Assembly: GCA_022414725.1 (NCBI GenBank)
Contig: CM039464.1
Span: 4,376,805-4,440,804, forward strand
DNA: 64,000 nt
DNA from: Microglena sp. YARC
Taxonomy: Eukaryota; Chlorophyta; Chlorophyceae; Chlamydomonadales; Chlamydomonadaceae
Direction of reading: 5' to 3'
The notes beneath the pieces are model-generated. The model had not been told where the DNA came from. It saw only the letters and a program-made list of their open reading frames with translations, and ran no database searches. Positions 40,670-51,675 of the stretch are shown piece after piece. Numbering within the stretch: the stretch's first letter is position 1; every line of letters starts with the position of its first letter. A program made the position numbers and the translations under genes.

Positions 40670-42794
40670 CTACTTCTGCATAGCAAACCCATCAATCTGG
40701 GCCTGCAAGGAGGACATCTGCCTGGGAGTAAGCACAGCTGGAAGGGCCAAGTTGACAGGCATCGGGTCAGTACGCAATGCACCATCCTTGCCCTTCTTCA
40801 GATATGGGTACTTTGTCCAGCACCGTTCTACCGAGTGACCCTCCTTATGAGGGCATGGTCCCCAGGTACACTCCAGGCGCCTCTTGGTAGACCCGGAACC
40901 CTGAGAACCAGTGCCCTGCTTGCGCGGTAGTGCAGCATTGGCAGGGAACTGGGGAGCGTTACGGGACCAACCAGGATGCCTGGCGTCATTCCTGGGGAGC
41001 GCTATGTTAAGAATATCTAGCGTCCTGTAGTCCTCTAGACAGGACCAGTACTCAACAGGCTGCTGGTTATACAGCAAGGTACCATACTTGATCCGCAGCG
41101 ATTCGAAACGGGGCAGACTCGCACCATGAATTATGATGCCAATGGCATGACGCTGAGTCTGTGGACACCCAGCACTGCGGAGGTCAGCACACAGACCGCG
41201 AACTCGACGAAAGAAAACGTCAACCTGTTCATGAGGGTCCATGACAGAATCAAGATACTCTTTCAGCAAGAGAGGGGCACGAGAGGCAAGGGCATCAGAC
41301 TGCTGCCTCCGGATATGCAACAAGATATCCCGAGGCGTCGCAAAGTCCTTATATACCTCGACTAACGCATCCGTCATGTTGGCAAGCATCATGGTCAAGA
41401 TCATGAACTCCTGACGAGGCAGGGGCAGTGCACTGAAACCCGACAGTACAGGATCTGCAAGAGACTTACCATGAGAAGCTGAAGTCCCAGCAGCAGGGGC
41501 AGAGGCCCTGGGGGCTAGCGACTCACGAATCCCTAGGAAATACTCAGCAGCAAGACCAGCGTCATACGCGCGCTGGTCATCTAAGTTCCTGATAGCTGAC
41601 AGTGACTGCGCAACACTCAACACTAGCTCGAAGTCAGGTTGAACAGGACAGAAAGGTTGAGGCACCTTGACAAACTGGTACCCCCGCAGGTCATTGTTCC
41701 TACGCCCAATGCCCCCAAAGGTCACACCATTCGCAGCAGGGTAGCTAATCCCCTGCTTAACCTGTCCTAGAAAATCCCTGCACTGGATACCAAGCTCTGA
41801 GAAAGCCATTACGCGCCTAGGGCGACCATTTTTATCAACATTGGCCTGAGTGGCATGCATATCCAGCCTACCGTACAGAGTGCGGTTCAAGGATTCTCCA
41901 TCAGAGTGCTCCTCGCGGATCTGACGACAGTCCTGCAGCCGCAGGAGTAGAGGAGGTCCTCCAGTAAGCAGATGCTCCCAAGACTCGCATGACAGCGAAG
42001 GATGTCCAGGAGCAGGGGGACCAGGAGCAGGAGGCATCTCCACCGGCGGAGGCGGAGGGGGAGGGGGCACCTGAGAAGTGCCAGCAGAGGATGAGCGGCC
42101 AGCCGTAGCAGCAGCGTCTCGAGAACGAGTGTTGTAGCCAAGGAGCCCTCGCTCCATAGGCATGGTGAAAGACGCAGACCTATTCAGCAGAGACGGCTTG
42201 GCCACCTCCGGGTGGACCGGTGGAAGAGACACAAGCAGAGGCGCAGAAGAGGGCTCAGGCGGAGGAGCCGACGGATGTTCATACACAGGTGAGACAGGGG
42301 CAGTGTGAAACACACGAGTGGCAGTTGACGGAGTAACTCCAGTCGACGGAGTAGCTCCACCGAAATCACCACTCATAGCACTCTGCAGATCATCATCATC
42401 ATCAGTAACATCGTCATCATCGCTGAATCTAGCAGCCAAGGGTGGAGGCCTCCTGGAGTACTCGATAATCTGAGTAGAGACACAGCAGAGACGCATCAGT
42501 ACGTCCTCAACCTCCGGAGAGAGGCGTTGGACAGTAGGAGAAGAAACCGTGGAGGAGAATAATTGATTGGGGGGGGGTTACTTCCACGATGGCGGAAGGA
42601 TTCTCATGACCGTCAGCAGAGGCCGCTGGCGCACAAACATCTAGCCAATCATTAAGAGGAGCCGGGTCCTCCGTTGGAAGGACTCGGTCGCAGCCATTGC
42701 TGATAATGACACTGCGAATCCCGCGCGACCAAGAAAGACCATTTGACTCATGGAGTTTCTCAAAGCCGGCGGGAGTTCCTCGAGGAAGTAGCAT
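40670..42794 (-). pseudogene. gag: Element 1 gag (one frameshift in a C run)
   Basis: The likely start is MLLPRGTPAGFEKL at 42,794, in the same position as elements 2 and 3. A nine-base C run (G run on the plus strand, about 42,570-42,578) shifts the frame after IVEVTPP; eight bases would keep it, as in element 3. The remaining 608 codons (42,496-40,670) are open. They include a Pro-rich region (TSQVPPPPPPPPVEMPP), LDDQRAYDAGLAAEYFLG, VRGLCADLRSAGCPQTQRHA, the zinc knuckle-like C-TWGP-C-PHKEG-H-SVER-C, and the C-terminus QIDGFAMQK followed by TAG. Confidence 0.9.
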
Positions 42795-42829
42795 TTGAAA
42801 AGCAGTGGTAATGTAAGGAGCCCGTAACC

Positions 42830-43148
42830 TATCAGCTTGTAAGCACTCCGTAGAGTGGACAGAGATGCTTGCGTGAAGCAGACGCGCCAATCTATACACG
42901 GAGACGAGAATAACGTTACAAGGACAGGAGAGCCATCAAGGGGCACCAGAGGAGGAAGGAGCGGCAGCCAGTACCCTGATCAGGGTACAGGCTATACAGT
43001 CCGTGTCAGGAGAACCGGTGACGCAGTCCACAGGAAGCTGTCACTACGGGAAGCTGTCACAGTACTGTCAGGGCCGATAGTTCTAAGGGAGTACACAAGG
43101 AGTCACCAAGACACAAAACAAATGAGAGCACCGCTATTCATGCTGATA
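42830..43148 (-). repeat. 5' LTR of copia element 1
   Basis: 319 bp. The putative primer-binding site lies at about 42,817-42,829 (coding strand GGTTACGGGCTCC). Flanked outside by target duplication GTTTC at 43,149-43,153. Confidence 0.95.
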
Positions 43149-43199
43149 GTTTCAAGTCGGTTGGAATTCGACTTGGAGCCAGGTTGGAGTAGTTGCTAA

Positions 43200-44240
43200 T
43201 CTGCTCTGGTTCAGGTCGCTGAAAAATAAACCCGCCCACTTGATCTGTTCGCGTAAACTGGGAGAGGCGTTTGTCAGGAGAGCAGAGCTTAGAAGATTCA
43301 GCATGCTGTCGGTATGTAGCAAGGTCTACACGAAAGTGCTCATCGCCAGACTCAAGCCCACCATCGAGCCGACTCACACGGTGTGGGCTTATGTGCTGTG
43401 CTGTGCTGTGCTGTGCTGTGCTGTGCTGTGCTGTGCTGTGCTGTGCTGTGCTGTGCTGTGCTGTGCTGTGCTGTGCTGTGCTGTGCTGTGCTGTGCTGTG
43501 CTGTGCTGTGCTGTGCTGTGCTGTGCTGTGCTGTGCTGTGCTGTGCTGTGCTGTGATATACTGTGGTTGTCCTACCGGGAGAGCACAGTATATGTTATGT
43601 GTCACAGATCAGGAGCGAGTGAAAATCTCAAAATCTGCAGACTACAACGGTCAAATGGCAAAGTACTGCACACGACCAATTGTGTGATATACTTGAACTT
43701 GGTGACATGGCTCTAGCGATGAAAAGCTGTGATGTGGCGGCTGTGCTGACCATTACATTACATACATTACATAACATTTCATGTTAAAGTGTACTTGACA
43801 CCGCGAGGGTGTATGAGATTCTGTGCTTTAAACAAAAATAAAAAGCACCCACAAAGCAAAAAAAACCATTACATCAGGGGTGACCATGAGGCATCTGTGG
43901 ACTATCCAAGGCCGGTCGGGTCCCGCTCATCGCAGCATTCGTTAAATATCGCAAGGCTTTCGACAGCGTTAACAGGGAGGCAATATGGATCATGTTTGCT
44001 GCCAGAGGGGGAGAATACAAGTATGAGATGAGAAAGGGGGTGAGGCAAGAATGAGCCCTCTCCACCCTCATTTTCAACCTTTTCATTGATCACATGGTTA
44101 GAAGTAGCTTCTCACTAGAAGATATTCAGCTTGGCTTCCCAATTGCCTCAGACGTGGCTGTATTGCTCAATACTCCAGCCGAGAGACTGCTAGTCCGGTG
44201 GAACCCCTGTACTTTAAACTGTACTTTCACTGGTAAGTGT
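43200..44240 (+). pseudogene. LINE (non-LTR) reverse transcriptase remnants
   Basis: Two separated fragments look like a LINE RT. At about 43,290-43,385: SVCSKVYTKVLIARLKPTIE, matching the early RT block in which a Leu-Leu...Lys-Val-Tyr-Lys motif precedes the Arg-Leu-Lys. At about 43,925-44,130: FVKYRKAFDSVNREAIW, then GVRQE-stop-ALSTLIFNLFIDH, where functional LINEs have GVRQG(C/D). Between them lie a pentanucleotide satellite and unrelated sequence, and stops and frameshifts are present. It is an old, inactive copy; copia element 1 inserted just upstream of it. Confidence 0.8.
43391..43555. repeat. (CTGTG)n pentanucleotide microsatellite, about 33 copies
   Basis: A near-perfect run of CTGTG between two halves of the LINE remnant. 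It appears as Cys-Ala-Val-Leu repeats in translation, which is an artefact. Confidence 0.95.
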
Positions 44241-44249
44241 CCAGCCAGC

Positions 44250-45370
44250 GCCAGAGGGGCAGAGAAGCGGGGGTAGAGCTCATAAGACATGTGGCTGTAT
44301 AACTCATTTCCCGGATTAAATTATTTAAAACAAAGATGCCCAAGACTACCGGGCTGAAACGCAAAGCGCAGCTGGGCAATTCATGTTAAGTCTCATGTGA
44401 ATGTGCTAGTGGCACGGTATGTAATTGTGTTTCTTCTTCTGGTTTACTGGAGGTCAAGCGTGTATATATGTCTCTGACCCAAGAGCTGGCATGCTACTGC
44501 ACCTGTAGGTAGCATGACGTGTATGTATGTATGTTACAGTCCAGGTGTAGGCCAAATAGGCTAAAGGGACTTGCCCAACCGTATAGGAAGGGCTTAAAAA
44601 GAAAAAACACTGATGAACTGAGCCCCAAAAAATCGTTTAACCGACGGGGGCCCTGACGTGTTACAAGGTCAGCTGTAGAGCGTTGCGTGGCTGGCTTGGG
44701 TGACTACCATGCAAAGCCACAAGGCGCGTGCCAGCTACTGCCACCTGATAATCCGGAAGCCCACTAGAACCTGACCTAGGTCTATGGCCATCTATATATG
44801 GCGCACAGTAACAGTAACGATTATCTTATTCACGAGGTGGGTCTCCCGACATAAACCAGTGACAGCGAGGATTCAGTTCAAATGGCGTTGCCATTCCTAC
44901 AAAATAGTAGGCATACTCAGGACCTGCGGGAGATACTGTTATAGTTCGGCTTATATGCCGTCTCTACAGTAGCTCAGAGCAGCCAGTGCTTAGTCCCTGC
45001 CTTGCTCTGTACAGTGCCGTTGCCAGCTATGGCCACGAGCCCTGCCACGCAGTACCTAACTGTACTGCTACCGTTTCCTTTATCAGTCCGCTATTGCGCC
45101 GACTGTCGATCTTCCTCTTGTAAAGAGTCTTGTCCCTGCAGTCTATGCTACTGACGATAAAAGATAACGACACTCGACCAAATGAACATATGGCCCATGC
45201 AAATGTTATGTAGACGGCTTGTCTTGGGTCATCTATGGCTTGTCTGGCAATACACTACCGGAAATATAATGCAACTTAATCACAAGCTTTCTCCAGCCAC
45301 GAAGTGCTCCATCATGTAAAACATGCGCTCTGGCTGAACGTAGGGAACCTGCAGATAAGAGGGGAGCATG
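44250..45370. other. Mostly unassigned; one dispersed repeat copy (R1) at about 44,520-44,640
   Basis: R1 reads TTACAGTCCAGGTGTAGGCC ... GGGACTTGCCCAACCGT ... CACTGATGAACT, and recurs at 58,445-58,560 (reverse), 59,505-59,600, 59,855-59,910 (reverse, partial) and throughout 61,700-63,000 (reverse). It is preceded by GTATGTATGTATG. The remainder of this stretch shows no long frame, repeat or RNA gene that I recognise. Confidence 0.5.
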
Positions 45371-45560
45371 ATGGGTGGGTGGGCATGTCAGGTTGATGTC
45401 AGTGTGGGTGCGTGGGTGGGTGCGTGGGTGGGTTGGGAGGAGGGGTGGGTTGGGAGCAGGCTTGTTTAATAGTACTTCAGTGAGTCTGTGTGAGTGTGTG
45501 TGTGGGGGGGGTGGGGGGGTGGGGGGGGCTTTCTCACGCGTCTCAGTCAGTCAGTCTCAG
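45371..45560. repeat. GGGTGGGTG/GTGTG G-rich tract
   Basis: Short runs of GTGGGTGG, a G-run block at 45,503-45,528 and TCAGTCAGTCTCAG repeats. No gene seen. Confidence 0.8.
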
Positions 45561-45589
45561 TCTCATGCAAATAAGTGGGGAGCAGGCTT

Positions 45590-46800
45590 GTTCAAGGGTA
45601 CTTCAGAAGCTACGTTTCTGTTGAACAATAATGCATGTCCCGAGAGGGGAAACGAAAATTACCCAGAGTTCCCATCCAGGGTTCTACTTGCCAATTGGTC
45701 AGCGCTTAAAGCGCACAAACGTCAAATTGGTTAGCGCTTTCTAGTGCAAAAAGCTCAAAAACTGCGCGCTGCGCCCACAGGGGGTTGAAAAAACTGCGCG
45801 TTTCGCGCAGAGGGGCTCAAAAAGGCAGCGCAGCACCGCGTGCTTAGGAGTACTCTGGTCCCATCCTCATCCACAGCTGGTCTTACCTATGTTATGCGAC
45901 TTAATGATTTTATTTTCAAATCTGAAAGTGGGTTTCTTCTAGCTGCATGGTTTCAGGGCTCCTCCAGGGACAGTGTTTTAGTGCTTTCTATAGCTTTTAC
46001 AGCTTTTGGGGGCCATTGAGGGCAAGCAGAAAATAACTTTAAAAAAAATAAAAAAATATAGTGATTATTTCGCTAAAACGGGGTCAAAACTAGCAATCGC
46101 TATATATAGCGGAAATAAAAATCCCTTGACTTAGAACTTGCCAAATTCCGCACCCGACCTGCGTCCAGCAAGATTCGATACCCCCCCTCCCTCTCGGGGT
46201 TCACGTTATTGTTGAACGACAAGGCTGCGAGTGCTCTCTAGACATATTGCAAGATGTCCAGAAAGAAAACAGACTCAAGTCCAGTGCAGCGTCGCCAGCG
46301 ACACAGAAAATTGGCGGAGTGTGTTGGCAACGGAACGAAAGGTGGCAACGATGGAGCTGATTAAAGCGAGTTAGTTACGCGACCGTTGGCTGACGTGTCG
46401 GGCTTCAAGTTTTTCGTTCGGACAGACGGACAAATGGGTAACCCTGGGGGCTCCCGCCCCCTTGAAGAGATGAACATATTGCAAGATGTCCAGAAAGGCA
46501 CTCACACCCGTGTCGTTCAACAATAATGCATGTTCCGAGAGGGGAAACGATAATTACCCAGAGGTCCCATCCAGGGTACTACTTCTTGCCAAATTGGTCA
46601 GCGCTTAAGGCGCACAAACGTCAAATTGGTCAGCGCTTAAAGCGCACAACCGTCAAATTGGTCAGCGCTTAAAGCGCGCAAACGTCAAATTGGTCAGCGC
46701 TTTTTAGTGCAAAAAGCTCAAAAACTGCGCCACAGGAGGTTAAAAAAACTGCGCAAAACGCGCAGTGGGGCTCAAAAAGGCACTCGCATCCGTGTCCTTC
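45590..46800. repeat. Duplicated block of quasi-palindromic repeats
   Basis: About 250 bp at 45,600-45,840 is repeated at 46,510-46,790. Both copies contain AATAATGCATGT.CCGAGAGG, AATTACCCAGAG, several units of GTCAAATTGGTCAGCGCTTA followed by AAGCGCACAAAC (one in the first copy, three in the second), and a short hairpin near the end (CTGCGCG-TTT-CGCGCAG at about 45,796-45,812; CTGCGC-AAAAC-GCGCAG at about 46,749-46,765). GCGCTT-A-AAGCGC inside each unit is itself a near-perfect inverted repeat. Another pair, CATATTGCAAGATGTCCAGAAAG, lies at about 46,243 and 46,470. Identity is unknown; it could be a structured transposon end. Confidence 0.65.
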
Positions 46801-46950
46801 AACAGTTTCACAGTAAACAAAACGAGAACGCCTGGTAGGCCCACGTGTGTGTGTGGTGTGGTGTGGTGTGGGGGGAGGGCGTAGCCCGGGGGCGTAGTGA
46901 TGGTAGTGGTCGTGGACTTCGACCCAGTACCACTAGTGCAAAAAGTAATG

Positions 46951-47150
46951 ATAACGCCTCGTGGGCGTGGTATTAAGGGAGCCCCGTCTTACAACGGTAG
47001 GGAACGGGCTACTACTTTACCTGGACAAAGCTACCATAGCGGTTGACAGCGACCGCGAACACTGGAGCGCACCGAGTAGGGATTCTAACCAAGCACCTTC
47101 AACGGTTCAACGAGCTCAACCATTGAACCATTCGTTGAAACGGGATGTGG
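46951..47150 (-). mobile_element. tRNA-derived SINE, copy 1
   Basis: On the minus strand the head contains TGGTTCAATGGTTGAGCTCG (A box-like region) and GGTTAGAATCCC (close to a B box GGTTCGAATCC) about 30 bp apart. Then comes a body with GTCAACCGCTATGG, then TCCCTTAATACCACGCCC, and a tail GGCGTTATCATTA. Body and tail align with the SINE at 58,060-58,260. Two pol III-type boxes in a tRNA-like head are the defining feature of SINEs. The precise 5' end and target duplication are not resolved. Confidence 0.7.
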
Positions 47151-47189
47151 TTCACAATATGCAATATGGCTATGGAAGGCGCAAGAACA

Positions 47190-47300
47190 GCTTTCAAAGG
47201 TGGTGGGTGGGTGGGGGTAGGGGTGGTGGGGTGGGTGTGGGTGGGGATGTGTGTGGGGTGGGGGGGTGGGGGGTGGGGGGGAGTGATTTTTAGTGTTTGT
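47190..47300. repeat. GGTGGGGGTGGG tract
   Basis: A short G-rich microsatellite with G-quadruplex potential, between SINE copy 1 and the next array. Confidence 0.85.
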
Positions 47301-47340
47301 GAGTGTGTTTGAGTCTGAGTGATAGTGTGCCAATGCTATG

Positions 47341-48425
47341 ACACTTTGTCAGGCTGAGCTCAAGCTGAAGCAAGAAGAGCCATCTTGCTGGGTGGAGATC
47401 AGTTCTTTCTAAGAACAAACAAAATAACAAAAATACACAAGAAAAACGTTTGTCGTACACAAGCAGAGCTTGTACCATCTTGTTGGGTGGAGATCCGTCC
47501 ATTCTAAGAATAAACAAATAAAAACAGATACACAAGTAATATGCTGGTCGTAAACAAGTAATACGCGGGTCATAAACAAGCAGAGCTCGTACTATGTTGT
47601 CTTCTGGCTGAAGATCCATTCACTCTAAGAAGAAATCAACGAAAACAAACAAACGAAACCACATAAACAAGTAATACGCCGGTCATACACAAGCAGAGCT
47701 CGTACCATGTTTGCTTCTGGGTGAAGATCCATTCACTCTAAGAACAAATCATTTACACAAATACACAAGTAATATGTTGGTCATAAACAAGCAGAGTTTG
47801 TACCATAATACCTTTTGGATAAAGATCCGTTCATTCCACAAACAAATAAGTGAAAACAAACAAATATGCGATACGCGGGCCATACAAAAGTAATACGCCG
47901 CTCATAAACAGACAGAGTTTTCAACATGTTGCCTTTTAGGTGGAGATTTGTTCATTCTACCTGATTCTACAAACAAATAAATGAAAACAGACAAACAAAC
48001 AAAAATACATAAACAAGTAATATGCTGCTCATAAACAAGCAGAGCTCGTCCCATGTTGCCTTCTGGGTGAAGGTCCATTCACTCTAAGAACAAATCAAAT
48101 ATAACAAATGAACATGTAATACGCCGGTCATAAACAGACAGAGTCCGTACCATGATACCTATTGAATAAAGATGCGTTCATTCCACAAACAAATAAATGA
48201 AAACAAATAAACATGTGAAATGCTGGTCATAAACAAGTAATATGCCGGTCATAAACAGACAGAGTTCGTAACATGCTGCCTTATGGGTGAAGATCCACTC
48301 ACTCTAAGAACAAATGAACGAAAACAAATACTCATGTAATGCGTCGGTCATACAAAAGCAGCGTCCGTCCCATGTTGCCGTTTGGGTGAAGAGCCGTTCG
48401 TTCTACGAACATATAAATGAAAACA
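47341..48425 (-). repeat. About 105-bp coding-like array, about ten copies
   Basis: Units recur near 47,341, 47,461, 47,570, 47,690, 47,790, 47,905, 48,035, 48,140, 48,255 and 48,355. On the minus strand each reads (A/T)TTCTTAGAGTGAATGGATC or a variant, then a peptide resembling RMDLHPEGNMVRALLVYDRR, then ACTTGTTTATG. An AG before the coding-like part and constant coding-like content suggest another 5'-exon-edge array, but I cannot find the parent exon. Four more units lie at 49,715-50,035 beyond an intervening minisatellite. Confidence 0.75.
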
Positions 48426-48429
48426 GACA

Positions 48430-49705
48430 ATTGAACACAACAATTACAACAATTGAACACAAAAACACAAACAATTGAACACAAATGCAACAATTGAACA
48501 CAAACAATTGACACAAACACAAATGCAACAATTGAACACAAACAATTGAACACAAATGTAACAATTGAACACAAACAATTAAACACAAATGCAACAATTG
48601 AACACAAACAATTGAACACAAATGCAACAATTGAACACAAACAATTGAACACAAATGCAACAATTGAACACAAACAATTGAACACAAATGCAACAATTGA
48701 ACACAAACAATTGAACACAAATGCAACAATTGAACACAAACAATTGAACACAAATGTAACAATTGAACACAAACAATTGAACACAAACAATTGAACACAA
48801 ATGCAACAATTGAACACAAACAATTGAACACAAATGCAACAATTGAACACAAACAATTGAACACAAATGCAACAATTGAACACAAATGCAACAATTGAAC
48901 ACAAACAATTGAACACAAATGCAACAATTGAACACAAACAATTGAACACAAATGCAACAATTGAACACAAACAATTGAACACAAATGCAACAATTGAACA
49001 CAAACAATTGAACACAAATGCAACAATTGAACACAAACAATTGAACACAAAATGCAACAATTGAACACAAACAATTGAACACATGCACAATTGAACACAA
49101 ACAATTGCAACAATTGAACACAAACAATTGAACACAAATGCAACAATTGAACACAAACAATTGAACACAAATGCAACAATTGAACACAAACAATTGAACA
49201 CAAATGCAACAATTGAACACAACAATGAACACAAATGCAACAATTGAACACAAACAATTGAACACAAATGCAACAATTGAACACAAACAAATTGAACACA
49301 AAAAACAATTGAACACAAACAATTGAACACAAATGCAACAATTGAACACAAACAATTGATTGGACACAAATGCAACAATTGAACACAAACAATTGAACAC
49401 AAATGCAACAATTGAACACAAACAATTGAACACAAATGCAACAATTGAACACAAACAATTGAACACAAATGCAACAATTGAACACAAACAATTGAACACA
49501 AATGCAACAATTGAACACAAACAATTGAACACAAATGCATCAATTGAACACAAACAATTGAACACAAATGCAACAATTGAACACAAACAATTGAACACAA
49601 ATGCAACAATTGAACACAAACAATTGAACACAAATGCAACAATTGAACACAAACAATTGAACACAAATGCAACAATTGAACACAAACAATTGAACACGAA
49701 TGCAC
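48430..49705. repeat. 33-bp AT-rich minisatellite, about 38 units
   Basis: The unit is CAATTGAACACAAATGCAAC plus AATTGAACACAAA, with short deletions (for example near 49,085 and 49,215). It splits the 105-bp coding-like array into ten plus four copies. CAATTG is a palindromic core. Confidence 0.95.
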
Positions 49706-49714
49706 AAGTAATAT

Positions 49715-50036
49715 GCCGGTCATGGACGAGCAGAGTTTGGTAACATTTGGGACAAAGATCCTTTCATTCTAAACAAATAAATAAAAACAGATAAACATGT
49801 GAAATGCTGGTCATAAACGAGCTGAGTCCGTTGCATGATACAGTTTGTTAGAAGAGCCATTTGTTTTTTAAGAACAAACAAACAAAAACAAATTAACCTG
49901 TAACACGCCGGTCATACACAGACAGAGTTCGGTAACATGATACATCTTGGACGAAGATGCGTTCATTCTACAAACAAATAAACAAAAATAAATTAACCTG
50001 TAACATGTTGGTCATCAATAAGCAGAGTTCCTAACA
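49715..50036 (-). repeat. Four more units of the 105-bp coding-like array
   Basis: Units near 49,725, 49,820, 49,915 and 50,020 match those at 47,341-48,425, so the 33-bp minisatellite expanded inside this array. Confidence 0.75.
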
Positions 50037-50424
50037 TGATACAAACAATAACAATTAACCTGTATCATGATACAAACCTGATACAAACAAAAACAATTAA
50101 CCTGTAACATGATACAAACCTGACACAAACAAAAACAATTAACCTGTACCATGATACAAACCTGACACAAACAAAAACAATTAACCTGTAACATGATACA
50201 AACCTGACACAAACAATAACAATTAACCTGTAACATGATACAAACCTGACACAAACAATAACAATTAACCTGTAACATGATACAAACCTGACACAAACAA
50301 TAAAAATTAACCTGTACCATGATACAAACCTGACACAAACAATAACAATTAACCTGTACCATGATACAAACCTGATACAAACAATAACAATTAACCTGTA
50401 CCATGATACAAACCTGACACAAAC
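50037..50424. repeat. 42-bp minisatellite, left part (about nine copies)
   Basis: The unit ACAAACCTGACACAAACAAT plus AACAATTAACCTGTACCATG and AT is interrupted at ...CCTGACACAAAC by the DIRS-like element and resumes at 57,409 with AATAACAATTAACC, which together reconstruct one intact unit. Confidence 0.95.
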
Positions 50425-50670
50425 GCCGCATTTCCCACACAGTAGTGGGTGAAATGGAGTATTCGGACGCGCGACGTAAGATTCCGCAGGACGCCTTCAT
50501 ATTTCAAATACCCGTAAACCCCCGGGCAAAACCAGGAGTAACCACCGCCAGTGTTTTCACAGCAGTACTGTCCTGCCCGGTATTTAATCAAGTGCACAGT
50601 CACTGGGGGCACTAAATTCTTGGTGCCCCAAGTTGCTAAGCCTTGATCTTAACCAACTTTTCGGGTTGCG
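50425..50670 (+). repeat. A repeat of the DIRS-like element, copy 1
   Basis: The head module runs from GCCGCATTTCCC to AACTTTTCGGGTT. It is repeated at 53,536-53,762 and 56,665-56,895. Copy 1 has a 17-bp insertion after CACACAGTA, flanked by a short AGTA duplication. Confidence 0.85.
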
Positions 50671-51675
50671 TCGAGATCCCATCCCGCAGGTCCCGCAAAA
50701 CGATCGATGATGGCGCACGGGCCTCCGATCAAGGCTCGCCCTGAAAAGCTACACCGCAATCCCAACCCATCGCAAGATGAGTGGGCAACGGGAGTTGCAT
50801 TCATCGACCTATCCTATAGCTCCTGATGCCCCCAAGACCTCCAATCCTCTAGCGCCTATGCCGCTAGATTCCCTCCCAGCCAGATCGAGAAGAAAGGTGA
50901 GAGTATTGAGTTCCTTCCCTCTCCCCCTCTGCTCCGCGACTCGTAGTCGACCATCGCGTTCTCCTTCTTTGCCTTCCTTTTCTGCCCAGTGCCTTTGCAC
51001 AGCAGCCCTGTTCGCCTTGAAGTTTGCGTCGTTCAGCTTTTGCTAGAATTTGTCTTCCTACAGTACCCACTCACATTCATAGCTGCATTCAAATCACAAC
51101 CCTTTGTGGGAGACTGATGGTTGAGATGTTCCAACCCCATGACTTGGAAGACAGGGAAAAGTGGCTCAACTCAACTGAAACCAAGCTGAATATAGAGAGA
51201 TGGCAGTCCTGGGCAGATGAATTAGGTGTCCCTTGTCCTAGGTTTCTAGAATACCTTCCTTCACTGGGGTAATGGTTGTATGAGCAAGTTACCTTGATCA
51301 CTCACCACCCCTGAAACAACCCTGTGACAGGTAATAAATAGGTAGATGGATAGCTCTTCCCCAAAGGTCACACCCTTGGGGATACCTGCACTATCCAACT
51401 CTTGTTTGATGCCCTATACCCTGTCACCACCTACCATACCACTTACAAGGCACAGGCTTAAATCCCATAGATATTTAAATGGTAACATAGCTGATATGAC
51501 CAGTACGGCCAGCCAATGGTGTGATATACCCCCTAATTAAGGGAAATATCACACACGAGCTAAAACGTTACAAAGTCCAGCCTACACTTTAAATAAATCT
51601 AACAAGGGCACACTAAGTGACCTGGAGTCTGGGACAAGGCTCTGGAGCTGGAGTGGCATGAGTCGGTAGGGGTAC
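50671..51675 (+). pseudogene. DIRS-like copy 1, 5' internal region without recognised domains
   Basis: Short frames only, for example LPARSRRKVRVLSSFPL (about 50,870) and EKWLNSTETKLNIERWQSWA (about 51,150), where a gag or RT should lie. At 51,490-51,640 there is a diverged partial copy of the B repeat (GATATACCCCCTAATTAAGG and flanks) in direct orientation. Confidence 0.5.

Larger units (their letters stand above)
25184..43148 (-). mobile_element. Ty1/copia element 1, host of two nested copia insertions
   Basis: LTRs at 25,184-25,502 and 42,830-43,148 (319 bp, one mismatch) are flanked by the 5-bp target duplication GTTTC at 25,179-25,183 and 43,149-43,153. Removing elements 2 and 3 and one copy of each target duplication leaves about 6.8 kb, the size of element 2. 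Gene order on the minus strand is gag, protease, integrase, reverse transcriptase, RNase H, which defines copia (Pseudoviridae) order. Gag and pol carry several frameshifts, and the reverse transcriptase active site is YVHD instead of YVDD, so this copy should be inactive. Confidence 0.95.

Noticed and set aside
25184..43148. Reading the 18 kb as one giant retrotransposon with duplicated genes
   Set aside because: The duplicate gag/pol sets lie in opposite orientation, each has its own LTR pair and 5-bp duplication, and element 1 becomes colinear when the inner two are removed.
43138..43716. Cys-Ala-Val-Leu and Ser-Thr-Ala-Gln repeat proteins
   Set aside because: Artefacts of the (CTGTG)n microsatellite.
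48332..49723. 463-codon Cys/Val/Leu-rich frame that resembles a membrane protein
   Set aside because: Translation of the 33-bp CAATTGAACACAAATGCAAC satellite; overlapping frames in the same region are equally long.
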